64,000 nucleotides of DNA from Acephala macrosclerotiorum (taxonomy: Eukaryota > Ascomycota > Leotiomycetes > Helotiales > Mollisiaceae): positions 13,119 to 77,118 of the forward strand of contig MU119417.1 in NCBI GenBank assembly GCA_014904845.1. The letters are read 5' to 3'. The notes under the pieces are model-generated. The model was not told the origin of the DNA, made no database searches, and worked only from the letters and a program-made list of their open reading frames with translations. The translations under genes were made by a program, and so were the position numbers. This document shows positions 35,020 to 47,538 of the stretch, in pieces. The first letter of the stretch is position 1, and every line of letters starts with the position of its first letter.

Positions 35020-38000
35020 TTAGAATACTACTGGTAGTCCGTGCCTCACAGCATAGTGTCGAAGGAGGTCCCGAAGGGATACTGCTTTCTTTATATCCAA
35101 CATATGAGCTTCGCGAGTTTTACCGCGGCGCGCATTTTCAATGGCTGAAATTTCCGAAATGATCATCCTTATAGTTTCATAAGTTCGATTCCACTCTTCA
35201 TGTTCAATCTCGAGCGCAGGTGTCTCAAGGATCGCCTTTAGACACTCTACGTGTCTGTAATCGATTGCAATTCGGAGGGCGGGCCTATCATCTGCTCGGC
35301 TTGTGGCATTGACATCTGCACCAGCTTCAATCAAAAGCCTAAGTATGTTAGCAGCATTTATCTTAGCGGCATTCTGAAGAACATTTCCTCTAGAATTAGA
35401 AACACGGATGTCCGCTCCCGCCGCGATCAGTCGGCGAGCAATTTGCTTGTGGCCTCTACAAATTGCTGCTAAGAGAGCGGTTCCATAAATCCCACCATTT
35501 GCGTTCACTTCGGCGCCGTTCTCCAGCAACAAAACCACAAGGCCTTCTGCGGCGCCACAATATGCAGCAGTTTGCAGTGCATTTCCGTACCGCCCGATGG
35601 CGTTAACTGAAGCGCCAGCATATAACAAAGCTTGAACTACTGGGATATCAAAGTCCCCCGGCTTTGCTTCGCATGCTCCTAGTAAGGGATTGAACTCTGA
35701 ATCGTTGGCTTCCACCCTTTGTGACAGAAAGAGGTCTACTATATGTCGTCGCTTTGCCCGAGCTGCTGCAAAAAGAGGTTTACCGAGATATCGAGTCGCG
35801 GGGATTGCGTTCAAATTTATTCGAAGGCGTGCAAGAACTAGGGGTAAAATTGATTCGAGGCCCGCGGCAGAGCTCCATGTAATTGGATGAACCGCATTCT
35901 GCTTAGTCTTACTCGACTTATCGCGCCCCCATGGCTTATTATTTTCGTCCACGGGGTCTTTGAACTGGCCTCCTCGAGCATGGTACAGTCTATCATCAAA
36001 TGCCAGATCTGACCAAAGTCGCCAAGCGTCAGATTCATACTGCATGAATTCAAGCACCAGATTCGACAGCTGCTTGGTTATGCTCTCCGTTGTAAGAGAC
36101 TGAGCGTGATAGGTCCAGGATGTTGCAGCATATTTGAGAAGCGGAAAAGACTCATACATTTCGGGGCTACCTGGTTGGGTGAGGGGATCTCTGCCTGCCT
36201 CGAGCAAATATGCAATGCAGACCGCTGAAATTTCGTGATTGGCGGCGAGATGGGTCATCTCGTACTTTTGAAGTCTTTGAGCAGATTTTTGAGGCGATAT
36301 GAGGTATTCCTTGACAGAGAAGTGAGCGAATTGAATGATTGTGCCCACGACAGAAACTAAACCGGATGGTATGATCCGTAACAAGTCTTGACAGTCGAGA
36401 AACCGAGCTTCTTGGATAGAAGGCTTTTGAGGGTACTGTGGCGAAACAACGATTGCTTCCGCAACTTCCACCAAGGTTACAGGGCGCGCGGAATAAGCGA
36501 TCCAGAGAAAAGCGCGACGAGTGTATTCCTGGTCATCAAGATCTTCGATTTCTTGCAACATCCGATCATAAAAAGCCTCAAGGCTTCTTGGAAGCACCTC
36601 CATGGCATTTCGAATCTTACCCTCTGTTCGTATACGGCTGAGAGCGTCGAGCTGAAGGGCTACAAGCCGAAACCTTAAGTTTCTCGTAGTCAACACCAGC
36701 ACTGTTCAAAAGGGGAGAATGACATGAATCTTGAAGACTTACATCCCATCCGCCTTTTTAGCAAGATCTTGCTTGACGCTTTCTTTCAAGCTAGGTTTCC
36801 AGGCTCGAAATGTTTGATGTTGGAGACGATGTTCAAGGAATTTCATGATGTCCCGCTCTACACGGCGCCCTTCCACGCTCAAATTGGCAAATGTACATGG
36901 AAGATCTGGGAAGGAGCTGAAGGATTCTTGAATGTCGAGTTCGCGTCTACTCGTCACGAGAAGATGCAGACTTTGCAGCTGCCAGGAGGCGACTATTTCA
37001 CCCAAGAGACCTAAGAATATTTCCCGCTGATTCTCAGCTTTCTGGCACTCATCTAAGGCATCCACGATGAGGTAGATGTTCTCAAATCCATCGACAACAG
37101 ATTTTAGCATGTATTTCAATGCCTCAAAATCGGGCTTTTGATGACCAAAATTGCATCTTCGGTACGCTTCTATGAGTTCTTCGGGTGTGTCGCGTCGATT
37201 GCTGCAGATATCTGCAATAAAAGAACACAGTACACTTGACAAATTTTGCTTCTCTTTGTCGGTGAAGCTGAAATACCAATATACAACAGCTGTATTCGTT
37301 TCTTGAGCAGTGCATTGTTGTATATGATCGATCACGGTCGAGCTAGTCAAGTCAGAATGATCTGGAAATATTCTCAAAGTAGTAGCTCTCACCACAAAAT
37401 AGACTTTCCAACACCGGCTACGCCAAGTCATCAGCAACTGTCCGTCACAGTACGTAGCAAGGTCTCACCATTCCCATTAAGCCAGAGGAAAGAATTTCGA
37501 GTCGTTGACCATTTCTTGAATTCGTTGCTGTCCAGAAGCCACGACCCAGTGGTTTTTTCGTGCTTATTCCTAGCTTCATTGTGTTCTTTCGATGGATTGG
37601 GAACACCTTCGGTAAGCCATACCATGATGCGATTTCGATCTTCGTCCTTACGAGCCGCCCTAATGTCTGATAGAATATCTTTAGCTATGTCAAAAGTATC
37701 AGACATTTTGTATCTGTAATTCGCAAGGCGTCCAAATCAGCCAAACAGAGCACGCGACGGTGACATCAAGTGTGTCTTACAGATTATCCAAACCAACACT
37801 CAACATCAAAGATGATTTATACATCTCCAGTTCCAGAACGCGCTTCTCGACGTCCTTCTTCTTGAAGGGCCATAGTAGTGACTGCACAACTTTTCGAGCC
37901 GCCCTATGTTGGTTGGAGCTGCCCAGTATAGAGGCCATCTCTTTAAGCTCCGCATGGCATTGCTTGAGTGGACTGGAGGGGTCGGTGAATACCGTTTCGC

Positions 38001-38205
38001 TCAGCGATAGTTGGCCCCCAGGTAATTGGAGGAGCTTCTGGATGTTCTCAAATATAATTTCGAGGCTTTTAATGGCATTGTAAAACTTCTGGATATCCTC
38101 TCGAGCATCGCGCACGCTTTCATAGTAGTCTTTGAGTCCTGATCCAACTGCCTGTGCGATCTGGATGACGGCAATAATACTTGCGGCGGCGCTAAGTCCG
38201 TCCAT
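35020..38205 (-). CDS. NACHT-ankyrin NLR-like (STAND) protein
   Basis: Five exons (introns 37,714-37,780, 37,418-37,468, 37,343-37,392 and 36,674-36,742) give 982 residues. Residues 1-140 are an N-terminal helical domain of the fungal STAND type (MDGLSAAASIIAVIQIAQAVGSGLK). A NACHT domain follows with Walker A GNAGVGKSIL (assembled across an intron) and Walker B IYLIVDALDEC, then a winged-helix-like segment (FLWIAYSARPVTLVEVAEAI). The C-terminal third has about six ankyrin-type repeats, ending with DDRPALRIAIDYRH. Fungal NLRs sense non-self or self variants and trigger regulated cell death; whether this one does so is inference. It is intact and divergent from a HET-domain gene. The repeats are degenerate rather than near-identical, unlike the fast-evolving high-identity repeats of some incompatibility genes. 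Confidence 0.9.
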
Positions 38206-38822
38206 TGTCGGACCCAGAGCTTCACTTCAACGATCTGATCAAGAAATGGCACTGCCGTCCTGCACGCTGTAAAGTAAAGCAAGGCATGGAGAATAGAAGG
38301 AATATAGAATTCCGTCTTGAGTATCGCCTATTCGCGAGGGCTTGGTCTGCAGCCTTGTTGCTACGGACATTGGAGAGCCTGACCGGGGTGTGCAGAAAGC
38401 CTCACAAATCTGTCAAAGGAAACCCACGGGATCTGATTGGCCTGGCTGACTTGAGCCAATAATATGTGGTGGGTGTTGGAGAGCGTTCGCCTGGGCCGCT
38501 GGCAGCAAATCACTCATCACCGGCAAATCACGGCCCACCACGCGTCGAGAAATCTCATCAGCGAATGCTTCAAGAACCAACACATCATAGGCAGTACAGA
38601 TTCTCAATCGAGTATGATGTTCGTCAGGCTCCTGAAGTCGTACGTAACCGATGCCTTGTGTGCTCCATTGGCTCTGGTGTGTCGTCGTCGCTTGGCGATC
38701 GAGCACCTGCCGCGATGTCTTTGCGAGCCTTTCTACCAGAACGTCCTGATGTATAGGTTCCATTATCATATTTTAAGATTCGATTCACCTTCACCAACGT
38801 GCGCAACGAACTTCGCGCAATC
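38206..38822. promoter_or_regulatory. Shared divergent promoter of the NLR and HET genes
   Basis: The 617-bp interval between two start codons facing away from each other is the only candidate promoter for both genes. Open frames inside it are short and on both strands, with no motif. I could not pick out a specific regulatory site. Confidence 0.45.
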
Positions 38823-40741
38823 ATGAGTAGCCAGGGTGTACGCTTTGGAAATGTCAGCTACAGCCATCATGCCAGCTCTGGGTACCGATCTTATGAAAGT
38901 GATAGTTATGATGGTAAGCAGAACGGTGTTGCTTGAATGACAGCGCTCATATGATGTTAGGCAGTGTATATACCTCGGACTCAGACCCTTCGGAACGAGA
39001 AGATGTGGAGTATCCAACTGGAGACCATGATTTTGCCATCACACCCCCGGGACCAGAGGCCTCAACATGGCCGAACCGACTACTGGATGTCCGCACCATG
39101 ACTTCATATCCTCGGACAGGGAGAGCAGTTTATAACGGAATCACGGAACCTACGTACAACATAGTCTCGTACAGTTGGGGACGATATGAGGACCGCCAAG
39201 GGACCAGTGGCGGCAAGCCGCTTAGTGTGACGATCAAAGACGGATCGTGGAAGCTGCCTGTAGTCAGCTCAAGCAGACAAGACAACGGAAGGGGAGGCTC
39301 AGTGTATCCATTTTCTGTGGAGGAGCTCGAAGGTGTATTGCGTGTAGTGGCGGAAGGAGTTGACTTCGTCTGGCTTGACGTTGCTTGCATCGACCAAAGC
39401 AGCTCCTCAGAAAAAGCAAAGGAAGTTGGAAAGCAAGCCAGTATATTCAGACGAGCTACAAAGGCGTTCATCTGGTTGTGGGAGCATGATGAAGAGTCCT
39501 TGGCGCAATGTGTGGAAGACTTCTCGTACATCGTGGAGAAGCTCGCTGATTGCCAACATCGACCTCCTTCAAAGCTAGCAGACATTGCGAACAACGCAAT
39601 CAATGACTTCCTCGACGATTCCTTCTTCTCAAGCCTTTGGACGTTACAAGAGTCCTTTCTCAGGCAGGATGCGATCTTGGTTTCACGATCTGGTCGAACA
39701 GCCCTCGCAGCCTCGGCACCTAGCAACCAATGGCTGGACACCCAAGCCAACCTTCGCGATATGGCATACCTTCCCAAGCTCTGGGTAAGCGAGTATCCGA
39801 AGTCTTGTGATTATACAGTCCTGGAGGCCGTGAAACGATCGGGATTTAAGGAAATCTTCGCTAAAAATCCACTCGCATTGTTCAATATGGCGATCCTCCG
39901 CACTTGCCAGATTGAGGAAGATAGAGTGTATGGCATTCAACAGATATATGGCCTGAAGTTGGGAAGGTCAGCATCAGCTTCCGATGCACAAGACCCAAGT
40001 CTAGAGGACTTGACAAACGAGGTTGCAACTGCCTTGAACAAGAAGTATCCCATCCTCGCTCAGGCGTTTGTTCACGTCACGGATGTCGCCCACCATGATA
40101 GATGGAGGATTGATCAGAACGTCGTCATTCCAGCCTGGCTATATTCGACAGTTGAGGTTAGGCCACCGCAAGTTCCGGGTATAACTGTCTACAACAGCAA
40201 GGATTTCGGAACGAACGAGGTGGTGTTTGAAGGGTCTACCATTCCATTGAAGAGTCTGATCGATTCCTGGAAGACTGCACAATCATTCACCGAAGAAGAA
40301 CGCACCGGAAGGCCTCCATCGTGGAGCGAGGGCGAGGAGGACACGGGGCCCAAGGTCAATGTCCAACACAAAGAGGTACATGATCTGAACGATCTGCAGC
40401 ATTCTATCTATCTAGATGAAGGACCATGGCTTGAAGACCTTCCCTCTGTCAACGAGCGATCAGAACTAGGATTGGAATATGACAGGCCTCTTCAAATTGG
40501 TAGAGATTTGGTTCACTTGACGGAAGAGGAATATAATTGGCAGATCTTGATTCTCGGAAAGTTGCAGCAGCAGAGTGAAGCATTAACAAGCAACGTGGTG
40601 GCCTGGGCAGGAATTCTGGTATTTCAAATCGGGGAGGAAACGTGGAGGAGGGCTGGATTTTGCACTTGGCTGGAGGAGGATCTGTCGCAAAGCATGGCGT
40701 CAATCTTGAACCATCCGTATGGCGAGTACCAGCTGATGTAG
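38823..40741 (+). CDS. HET-domain protein
   Basis: Two exons give 623 residues: a 91-base first exon starting MSSQGVRFGN, an intron at 38,914-38,960, then one long exon. The HET domain lies at about residues 65-220, with YNIVSYSWGRYEDR, SVEELEGVLRVVAEGVDFVWLDVACIDQ, KAKEVGKQASIFRRATKAFIWL and SLWTLQESFLRQDAILVSRSG. HET domains (TIR-like fold) drive incompatibility cell death in fungi when triggered. The C-terminal 350 residues carry no domain that I recognise, apart from an acidic patch around residue 480. It is head to head with the NACHT-ankyrin gene. Confidence 0.88.
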
Positions 40742-40978
40742 ACCTGGAGTTTTTTCCTGGATGATAAAAAGGAAGGAAGAAATCAGTCGAGTCGAATCGA
40801 GTCGCGTCCCGTCCTCGGGAAGAGGTCTCACCTAACCCGATCCACCCTAGTCCAAGCCAAGACAGCCACAGCACTTGAGGTCCTAATTTAGACAACCTTG
40901 GAACTTACGTGAAAAACTTCTCTTTTCAAATCCCTTCTTGCTTCTCTATTTTATTATAAAAAAAAATAAGTACTGTAT

Positions 40979-41556
40979 ATGCTCAGAAACTCGAAAGGCA
41001 TCTCAACGAGCATCATGGGAAACCGATCTGGCCTCGAAACCCTCTCACCAGAACCGTTACACGAGATCATTACCTATGTTCTCCAACTGAAAGACCGAAT
41101 TTGGATATTACGAACCTCCGAACCACTTCACGAACAAATTCACGAACAAATTTTACCAATCCTTTACAAGTCATAGCGATACAACAGAAGGAAGCACTCT
41201 TTCAAATCATTGCTCTACTTTTTGAGGATCATCCTCGAATTTCTCTCCATCGCTACTTGTGTCCACACCCTAGATCTCCAAGAACAGGACGATAAACTGG
41301 TTGAGTGGACGTCTGGTTACAACAACGACCAGTTTTCCGAGGGTGAGGAAGACACTAGAGTGACCTCAGATTCAACAGAGCCTTCCGACCTAGACAAAGC
41401 CGCGTACGACCAGGATATTCCACTCTTACAGAATTCCGTACGTGCACTTAGGCCGAGTCAGAAGACCGATGATCATTTTTTTTTGATTTTTCCATGATCG
41501 AATCCCAGGTACTACGCTGGCAATTCTTATTGCAAAGGTTCCTAATCTTCAGACTC
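40979..41556 (+). pseudogene. Relic of an F-box gene
   Basis: An ATG-started frame gives LETLSPEPLHEIITYVLQL, resembling an F-box core, followed by LRTSEPLHEQI. It meets a TAG at 41,174-41,176 and continues in the same frame with SLLYFLRIILEFLSIATCVHTLDLQ, a segment typical of the region after the box in fungal F-box proteins, and then an acidic stretch. After a possible intron (from about 41,437) a shifted frame reads TTLAILIAKVPNLQTL. No intron removes the TAG with sensible length. I read it as a decayed F-box gene; the assignment is from sequence feel only. Confidence 0.5.
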
Positions 41557-43227
41557 TGTAAGCCTCACCACTCACCGGATTTTGTGTTACACGTCTTGAG
41601 GTTATGGGACAGAGTTGCTTTGTCTACACGCATGCATACCCTGTTACTGCCGAGTTATAAATGTCCACTTCGAAAACAAAAGAAAGCTGCTAATTTCAAG
41701 TCTCCGGTTTAGGTATCTTGTTGCTCCCGAGTGAGAATGCCTAATCTATTGCATGCTCGAGTCCCTCAAGGCAGGCAACAAAACAGCAAGTCTTTCGAAA
41801 CTTAAGCAGATATATATATCTGCACAAGCCTACACATCGGGTACGTAAACTATTCTGTATCAAAGGATTTCTACGTTTTCAAGACCGACAAAACACTGAC
41901 AAAACACCTTAGGGCAAAGGCCATCAAGAATGCGACTTGAATCTGAACGACGGGGTCATTACGTTATCCAAAGCCTGGGCTTGCGTACCCTCCACATTCT
42001 CACAGCCAGCAACTTTAGTGACGGAGATGCCACCGGCTACGCAAGATATCTCTTCGAAGAAGCCGTGATAGCGTGCTGAGAGTCGTCGATCCATTTTCAA
42101 TTGTTGGTAGATAGATCGCAGGTGTGGACTCCTGAGCCTTGCCTTTTAGAGATCCTTCCAACAAAGAATTTTAGTCGCGATTTCTAGAAAGCCTCCTTGG
42201 CACATGGTACTGCACGCAGAACAAGAAGAGACACCGTGCTACTTCTGTGTATCTACTTTTAATACAATTCATGCATGTTCCTGACGAGATGATGGTGTTC
42301 CACAGCCCCTGAAGCCCCTAAGCGAGCCCTATAATGTTCGCGAGCTTTGACAACACTCAGTCAACAAGTTACTTTCATTCTTACACAGAACAGTGGGAAG
42401 AAAATATGCATTGTATAGCTCTTTTAGAATTTTCGACTCAATAATTTTTCAATAAAAGCGCTGGAAATCGGTTTGAACAATTTTCGGTGGTGAAATTGAG
42501 TGCGGGGTAGTGAAACTGCGAAACTGCGGGGTAGATGCGCCTACAATTTCGGGGCAGAGTTCACTAAACTTCCAGGTCATACAGCCCTGACTCTAGCGGC
42601 CAATATCGAATACCACCTAAAGCTGATGGCCCACACCTGACACGATTTTTGGAAATCCTTAATCACAAAATAGAATGAATACGCAGCCAAAGAGAAAAAG
42701 AAAAACTTACGATTAATAATCTCCGCTGAACAGAAGTTGGACGGACATTGGTTGGAACCATCGTCTTTCAATATTCTCAAATGAAAACCATTGCTGATTC
42801 AGATTCCTCGTACATCGGGACCTCGATCACTTGTCCTTAAAAACATCCTTATTCTGCAAGTTTCAATGCCCTCAACCTCGATTTCAAACATATCTCCATC
42901 ATTCAGCTCTACCTCTAGTTCCGTAGATGACCCATATCCCGGTGGTTAGTGAGCGTGGTTGGGGGCTGGTCTATGGTGAGTTGGCAATTTGGGGGCTTCG
43001 GGGCTGCAATTATAAGGTGTATAGCAGGTTGAACATATGTTTGGAGAGGTAAGGGTGAGGCCTTTCCTGTGGTTGTGTAGATGAATCTTTGTGGTTTGCA
43101 TCGGATACGCAAATCGATAGACTTGGATCGAGACCTGGGGCGAGTAGCTATCGATTAACCTCGTCAAAACCCTGCTCCACATTCACAATTTGAGAGAGAA
43201 AACACCTTCCTAAAGACAACAAGAATT
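41557..43227. other. Intergenic, no supported gene
   Basis: About 1.7 kb with no convincing gene. A frame around 41,930-42,040 could be a further scrap of the F-box relic. An ATG at 42,866 opens a serine-rich 25-codon stretch that could be a distant first exon of the small gene at 43.2 kb: a splice to 43,249 would be in phase with ARFSKHEYPS. Confidence 0.4.
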
Positions 43228-43582
43228 ATGTCTCTATTGGCAGCGAGGTTCTCAAAACATGAGTATCCGTCGACTAGTCAGCCCGAGGCGGGTGGTATTG
43301 ATGTGTGGGGACCGAGGGATGTGGAGTATATTTTCTTTTCAGGGTAGGATTCGAAGCGGATTAGACGTAAGGAGATAACTTGAGGATTATGTTGATGAGG
43401 AAGTATTGCGGAAGAGTTGTGAAGAATGCGGGATCGGGAATGGCAGCTTGATAGTTGATTTCTGGGATGACTTCGTTGAAAAGATCGGGAGACTTGGCTC
43501 ATGTAATCTTACACCCTGGTATACGCCTCGCAAAGCAGGAAACTTTCCGCTGCGTAAAAATAACGTTGAACTCCTACTTTAA
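43228..43582 (+). pseudogene. Small unknown gene, frameshifted or mis-spliced in this model
   Basis: The ATG at 43,228 starts MSLLAARFSKHEYPSTSQ and continues in protein-like sequence to DVWGPRDVEYIFFSG, where a TAG follows (about 43,345). In another frame, coding-like sequence resumes (DYVDEEVLRKSCEECGIG, then LIVDFWDDFVEKIGRLG) and stops in NNVELLL near 43,582. An intron from 43,344 to about 43,384 joins the halves out of phase, and a read-through would need one frame change and loss of a TAA. It is therefore a pseudogene, or my exon boundaries are wrong. No family recognised. Confidence 0.35.
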
Positions 43583-44000
43583 GAAAAAAGAAAGAAAGAG
43601 GGGAAGGTTTGATGAGGCTTCGGCAATAGGCCTAAAAGGAGGAACCAAGTCGCATAGCCTATGTCTGATACTGTGACGTTGCTTGGCCCGGAATCCCGAG
43701 TTCCATGATCAATGATTTCATTCGCGATGAAATAGCATGCATTGCCCGACCTCTGGAAAAGAGGCGCCCTCAACTCCTTGTTCAGGGCCAGATCGTATAT
43801 CCGAGCCATAATTACCCCGCCGTTGCCACCCAATATCCATTGCTCCCTACGGGTATCTATTTCACTTTCCAAACATTGCGACAGATCCACTCCCGAGATC
43901 AGGGGTTAAAGGCAGATGTGAGAAGACATCTCCAGTGTACCGACTGTACGTGGATTGAAGTGGCAGAGACCATCCACAAACTGCTTCCCTGAGCTTCAGG
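43583..44000. other. Intergenic, two overlapping uncertain frames
   Basis: A 95-codon plus-strand frame (43,705-43,992) and a minus-strand frame overlap here. Neither has a motif, so I do not call either as a gene. Confidence 0.4.
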
Positions 44001-45151
44001 TCAACCCAAATCCACCCCATCATCCTGCGAATCCCCTGTCAAAGCCAACACCATTCCTTCCAACTCATCAACCTTCTTCCTCATCCTCGAAATCGTATTC
44101 TTATAATTCCTCACTTTCGCCTCATGTGTACCTACTTCCTCATCAATCAAGCTCCCAAGCTGTATCGCAATCGAATCGCCCAATCTCACGCCTTCCGACC
44201 GAAGTAGTTCTAGAACAGCCTTGGTGAGAGCTGATGATTCTTCATCTTCTATTAGGTCGATGACTTCTCCTAGTCGTGCTGATGCGATGTGAAGTTCTTT
44301 CGTGGTTTGAGATCCAGAAGCTTCAGCTTGACCTTCGGATTGTTTGCCTTTGCCAGTATCAGGAGTTGGGAAGGCTTGTGCTGCGTTCTGCAATTTCTCT
44401 TTGGAAGCTTGATGTGGCGTATCTTCGGCGCTCGCTGCGTTCTTCAGCCTGTTCTCTAAAGCTTTGCCTGGTGTATCCGATCTCTTCCTCTTCGCTGCTT
44501 TCCTAGAAGGGCTATCGGGGTCTCCAGTTTCAACACATTCGCCTTCGGCTCCAGATGAACTGCCGCTGTCTTTCCGCTGGGATCCGGAAGGACCAGCATT
44601 TTCGTTCTCATCAGAGTTCTCCCCCAAGAGCGCAAACAAATTTCGTTTCGATTTTGGGATAGATTTCGTCCACGGATTTCCCAAATCAACCTCCTTCTCC
44701 TTCTCCTTCTTTGGTTCCGGGGTCTCAGGAACTGGTACTGGAGCGGGGCCATATGTCTCCAGCCATGCCTTCGCCACGGCCGCTTCATGATCCCAGACGT
44801 AGAAGCCACAGTTATCTGGGTCGAACTGACCTTTATAACAGCGCCAGACTATACGATTCGTTTCAGTTTCGGCTCTTGAGTGATAGGGGACATGGAATAC
44901 TTACACCCCTTCATATAGTTTTCGTTCTTCGTCTTCGACTTTCTGAATACAGCTTTATGGTTGCCTTTGCAATCGCAATAGAATTTGCCGTCTTGAACTC
45001 GTCCTTGCCAACCTTTCAGCGGCGGCCATGTGTCGATCTCTGTTGGGACATTTTCGTTTGGGACCTTGTCTTTTCTATTTTCGTTTCCATTCTCATCCCC
45101 ATCACCATCCTTCATCATAGCTAGTAATTTGGCTTCGCCTTCCTTGCTCAT
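44001..45151 (-). CDS. GRF zinc-finger protein with coiled-coil tail
   Basis: Two exons (intron 44,849-44,904) encode 364 residues starting MSKEGEAKLLAMMKDGDGDENG. Across the intron lies a GRF-type zinc finger: WQGRVQDGKFYCDCKGNHKAV, then YMKGFWRCYKGQFDPDNCGFYVWD, with the CxC, C and C ligand order and the aromatic CGFYVW end. GRF fingers bind single-stranded nucleic acid in several DNA-repair and RNA proteins. The middle is charged and low in complexity (KRNLFALLGENSDENENAG, SRKAAKRKR, a likely nuclear localisation signal). The last 70 residues form a heptad-like helix (EVGTHEAKVRNYKNTIS to VDELEGMVLALTG). The start at 45,151 is the first ATG in frame. Probable nuclear nucleic-acid-binding protein; the partner is unknown. 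Confidence 0.75.
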
Positions 45152-45923
45152 ATTTGATGAATTGACAGTCGTAGTTGAAAACAATTGCGCATGCGCCAAT
45201 TTCCAGAAATTCGATGACAGCAGCGGAAGAGGCTTCCACAACTACTTATGAGGTACGCAGGTTCCCGTCTTTCCGTCCGCCAGACCGTTCTTTACCAGAA
45301 GAGAGCAAGTGGCACGAATTTTGCCTTGAAGGATTTGGTGGCTGCAGATTGTGACAATGAAGAGCTGAAGGTTTGGGACGAGGCTGGTGCTTAGAAAACC
45401 CCAACCTCCTCAATTTTGGAAGCAAAAATTTGCCCCGCACTTGCGATGGATAGTGTTTAGCAGAACAATGTTAGTGATGATGACGGAAGTTGAAAACCGG
45501 ATGTTTGTTGAAAGGCGTTGATGATTTGAGGCTTCAAGATGGATTGTTGTGAGATGAAGGAAGGGAAGGCGACGTCAAAGGGTCGGTCTGTAGCTTCCCC
45601 GCATTGGTATCAACCCCCATGCGACTTCGGGGTTTCTGCCCAGGCTTAGACACGAATGCAAGGAGCCTATGTGATGGAACTATCGTTTCAAGGTTGTAGC
45701 GAGTGGGCTTGTAAGGATTTATTTTTGGGTGAGAATGTTTGGGCACGTGATCACTACCGGGGAAATTCTCCCGAAGTCCTCCCTTTCAACTGCTACTGAA
45801 GGGACATCGTTGTTGTAACAGACTCTGGGAAATGTAATGCTCTGGGCCTTGCCTTTCGAATCGCATCAGGTAAACATAATAAGCAATTTCCTCTATATAC
45901 AGCTCATCGTTTTTAGCGTCTAC
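45152..45923. other. Intergenic, no supported gene
   Basis: Promoter side of the GRF gene and 3' side of the amidase. Short frames only, with no motif or repeat. Confidence 0.5.
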
Positions 45924-47337
45924 TTACACAAGCTTCGACACAAACCCGCCTTCCTTCTCAAACACCTCCCCAATAGCCTTCGCAGCATACAGTACATGCT
46001 CATCCGTATACCTCGCCCCGACAAGCGTCAACCCAATTGGCAATCCATTCTCCCCCGCAAAACCTGGAACATTGAGTGCTGGACACTGCAAAATAGTCCA
46101 CATAGAACAAAAACTCGCATCACCCGTCCTCTCAATCCCCACCGGCGCCTCATCAACCACACTTGGCGTAAACACCACATCATACCTCCCCGCAATCTCA
46201 TCCCAAATCGGTCTCAACCTCGCACACCCATCATACGCCTCCAATTGCTTCTTCCTACTCAACCTCGTATGATTTTCCACATGGCCATGGAGCATTGGGT
46301 GCATCTTATCTTTTGCCAGAAGATAATTCCCCAGGAACGAAGTTCTTCCCTCTCCAGCGAGGACAGCAGCATGCCAATCCTTAATCTTGTCAAACTCCTC
46401 CGGAAGGTCGATCTCTTCGACTTTCGCTCCCTTCGTCTCCAACAAACCCTTTGCCGTCTCCCAAGCCTTTTGCGTCCCAGGTCCAGCTTTCGGCCAAACG
46501 CTCGTTTTCACAAACGCTACCTTACTCCCTTCGATCTTAAACGGTGATTCGGGGACTGGGGTATCGTCCGCGAGCTGAAAGACCTTGGCAAGTAATTGGA
46601 GATCTTCGACCGAGCGGGCGTAAAGACCAAGAGTATCGCACGTCATAGAATACTGCGCCAATCCCTCCCTTGAAATCGCACCCCAAGTAGGCTTGAAGCC
46701 ATAAATACCATTGAAACTCCCAGGTCGAATTGTGCTTCCTCCCGTCTGAGTCCCAAGAGCGATCGGGACTTGGAAATCCCCAACCGCAGCACCTGACCCA
46801 GATGAACTCCCTCCAGGCGTCCTCGTAGGGTCATGCGGATTAGTACTGGGCCCACCATCCGTCGTACTCGCAAACTCCGTCGTCGTAGTCTTCCCAAAAA
46901 TAAGTGCTCCCGCCGCCCGCAACGCAATCACTGGAGCCGCGTCTATAAGCGGAGCTGGTTCACCTTTATATATTGGGCTGTTGTGAGCTGTTGGCATATC
47001 TATTTCACGTTATCAGCCCGTCTGTTTGACAAAAATGAAGAGGAAGAGAAAGGGAAAGAGGGAAGGGAGGAAGGAGGAAAAGACCTTTGGTTAAAATAAC
47101 ATCCTTAACACCGATTGCTATTCCGTGTAATGGACCTCGTTCTTCGGATGGGAGTTGGTCTAGTTTTCGGGCTTCGGAGAGGACGTGTGAGGGGGAGAGG
47201 TAAGCCCATGCTTTTATTATGGAGTCGCGGGATGAGATGCGGGAGAGGAGGGAGGTGGCGTAGGCTTCTACTGTGAGAGTGCCATTCTTCATGAGAGCAA
47301 GAGCCTCGCTTGCTGTGAGGCGGTATGGTTCAGTCAT
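45924..47337 (-). CDS. Amidase (amidase-signature family)
   Basis: Two exons (intron 47,000-47,084) give 442 residues, a usual length for the family. The catalytic Ser-cisSer-Lys triad is present: the Lys in GVKDVILT (near residue 77), the cis-Ser in the TPGGSSSGSGAA loop and the nucleophile Ser in LGTQTGGSTIRPGSF. The C-terminal half is typical (ALNVPGFAGENGLPIGLTLVG). It hydrolyses an amide, but the substrate is not evident. It differs from mitochondrial GatA in context and lacks an obvious presequence, and resembles the many cytosolic fungal amidases. It lies downstream of the coiled-coil gene at 47,950 on the same strand. Confidence 0.9.
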
Positions 47338-47538
47338 TTTGAGAGGTAATGGGAGTTGAGTTTTGATTGATGGGCGGACGGGATTTAAATAGTGGTGAAA
47401 GGAGAAAATTTGAGATTGCGAAGCGAACGATTGGGAACAAATATCAAGAAAAATTTCAGAAAATGCAAGAGAATGAAAACTTCAGAAGGAATATGAGATT
47501 TTGTAGCATTGAGGCGAAATCACTAACGTAATGAATCG

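Noticed and set aside
34740..35162. 140-codon plus-strand frame
   Set aside because: It overlaps the 3' coding end of the NLR gene antisense and has no motif.
45837..46547. 236-codon plus-strand frame
   Set aside because: Antisense to the amidase, with Arg/Pro/His-rich composition typical of a shadow.
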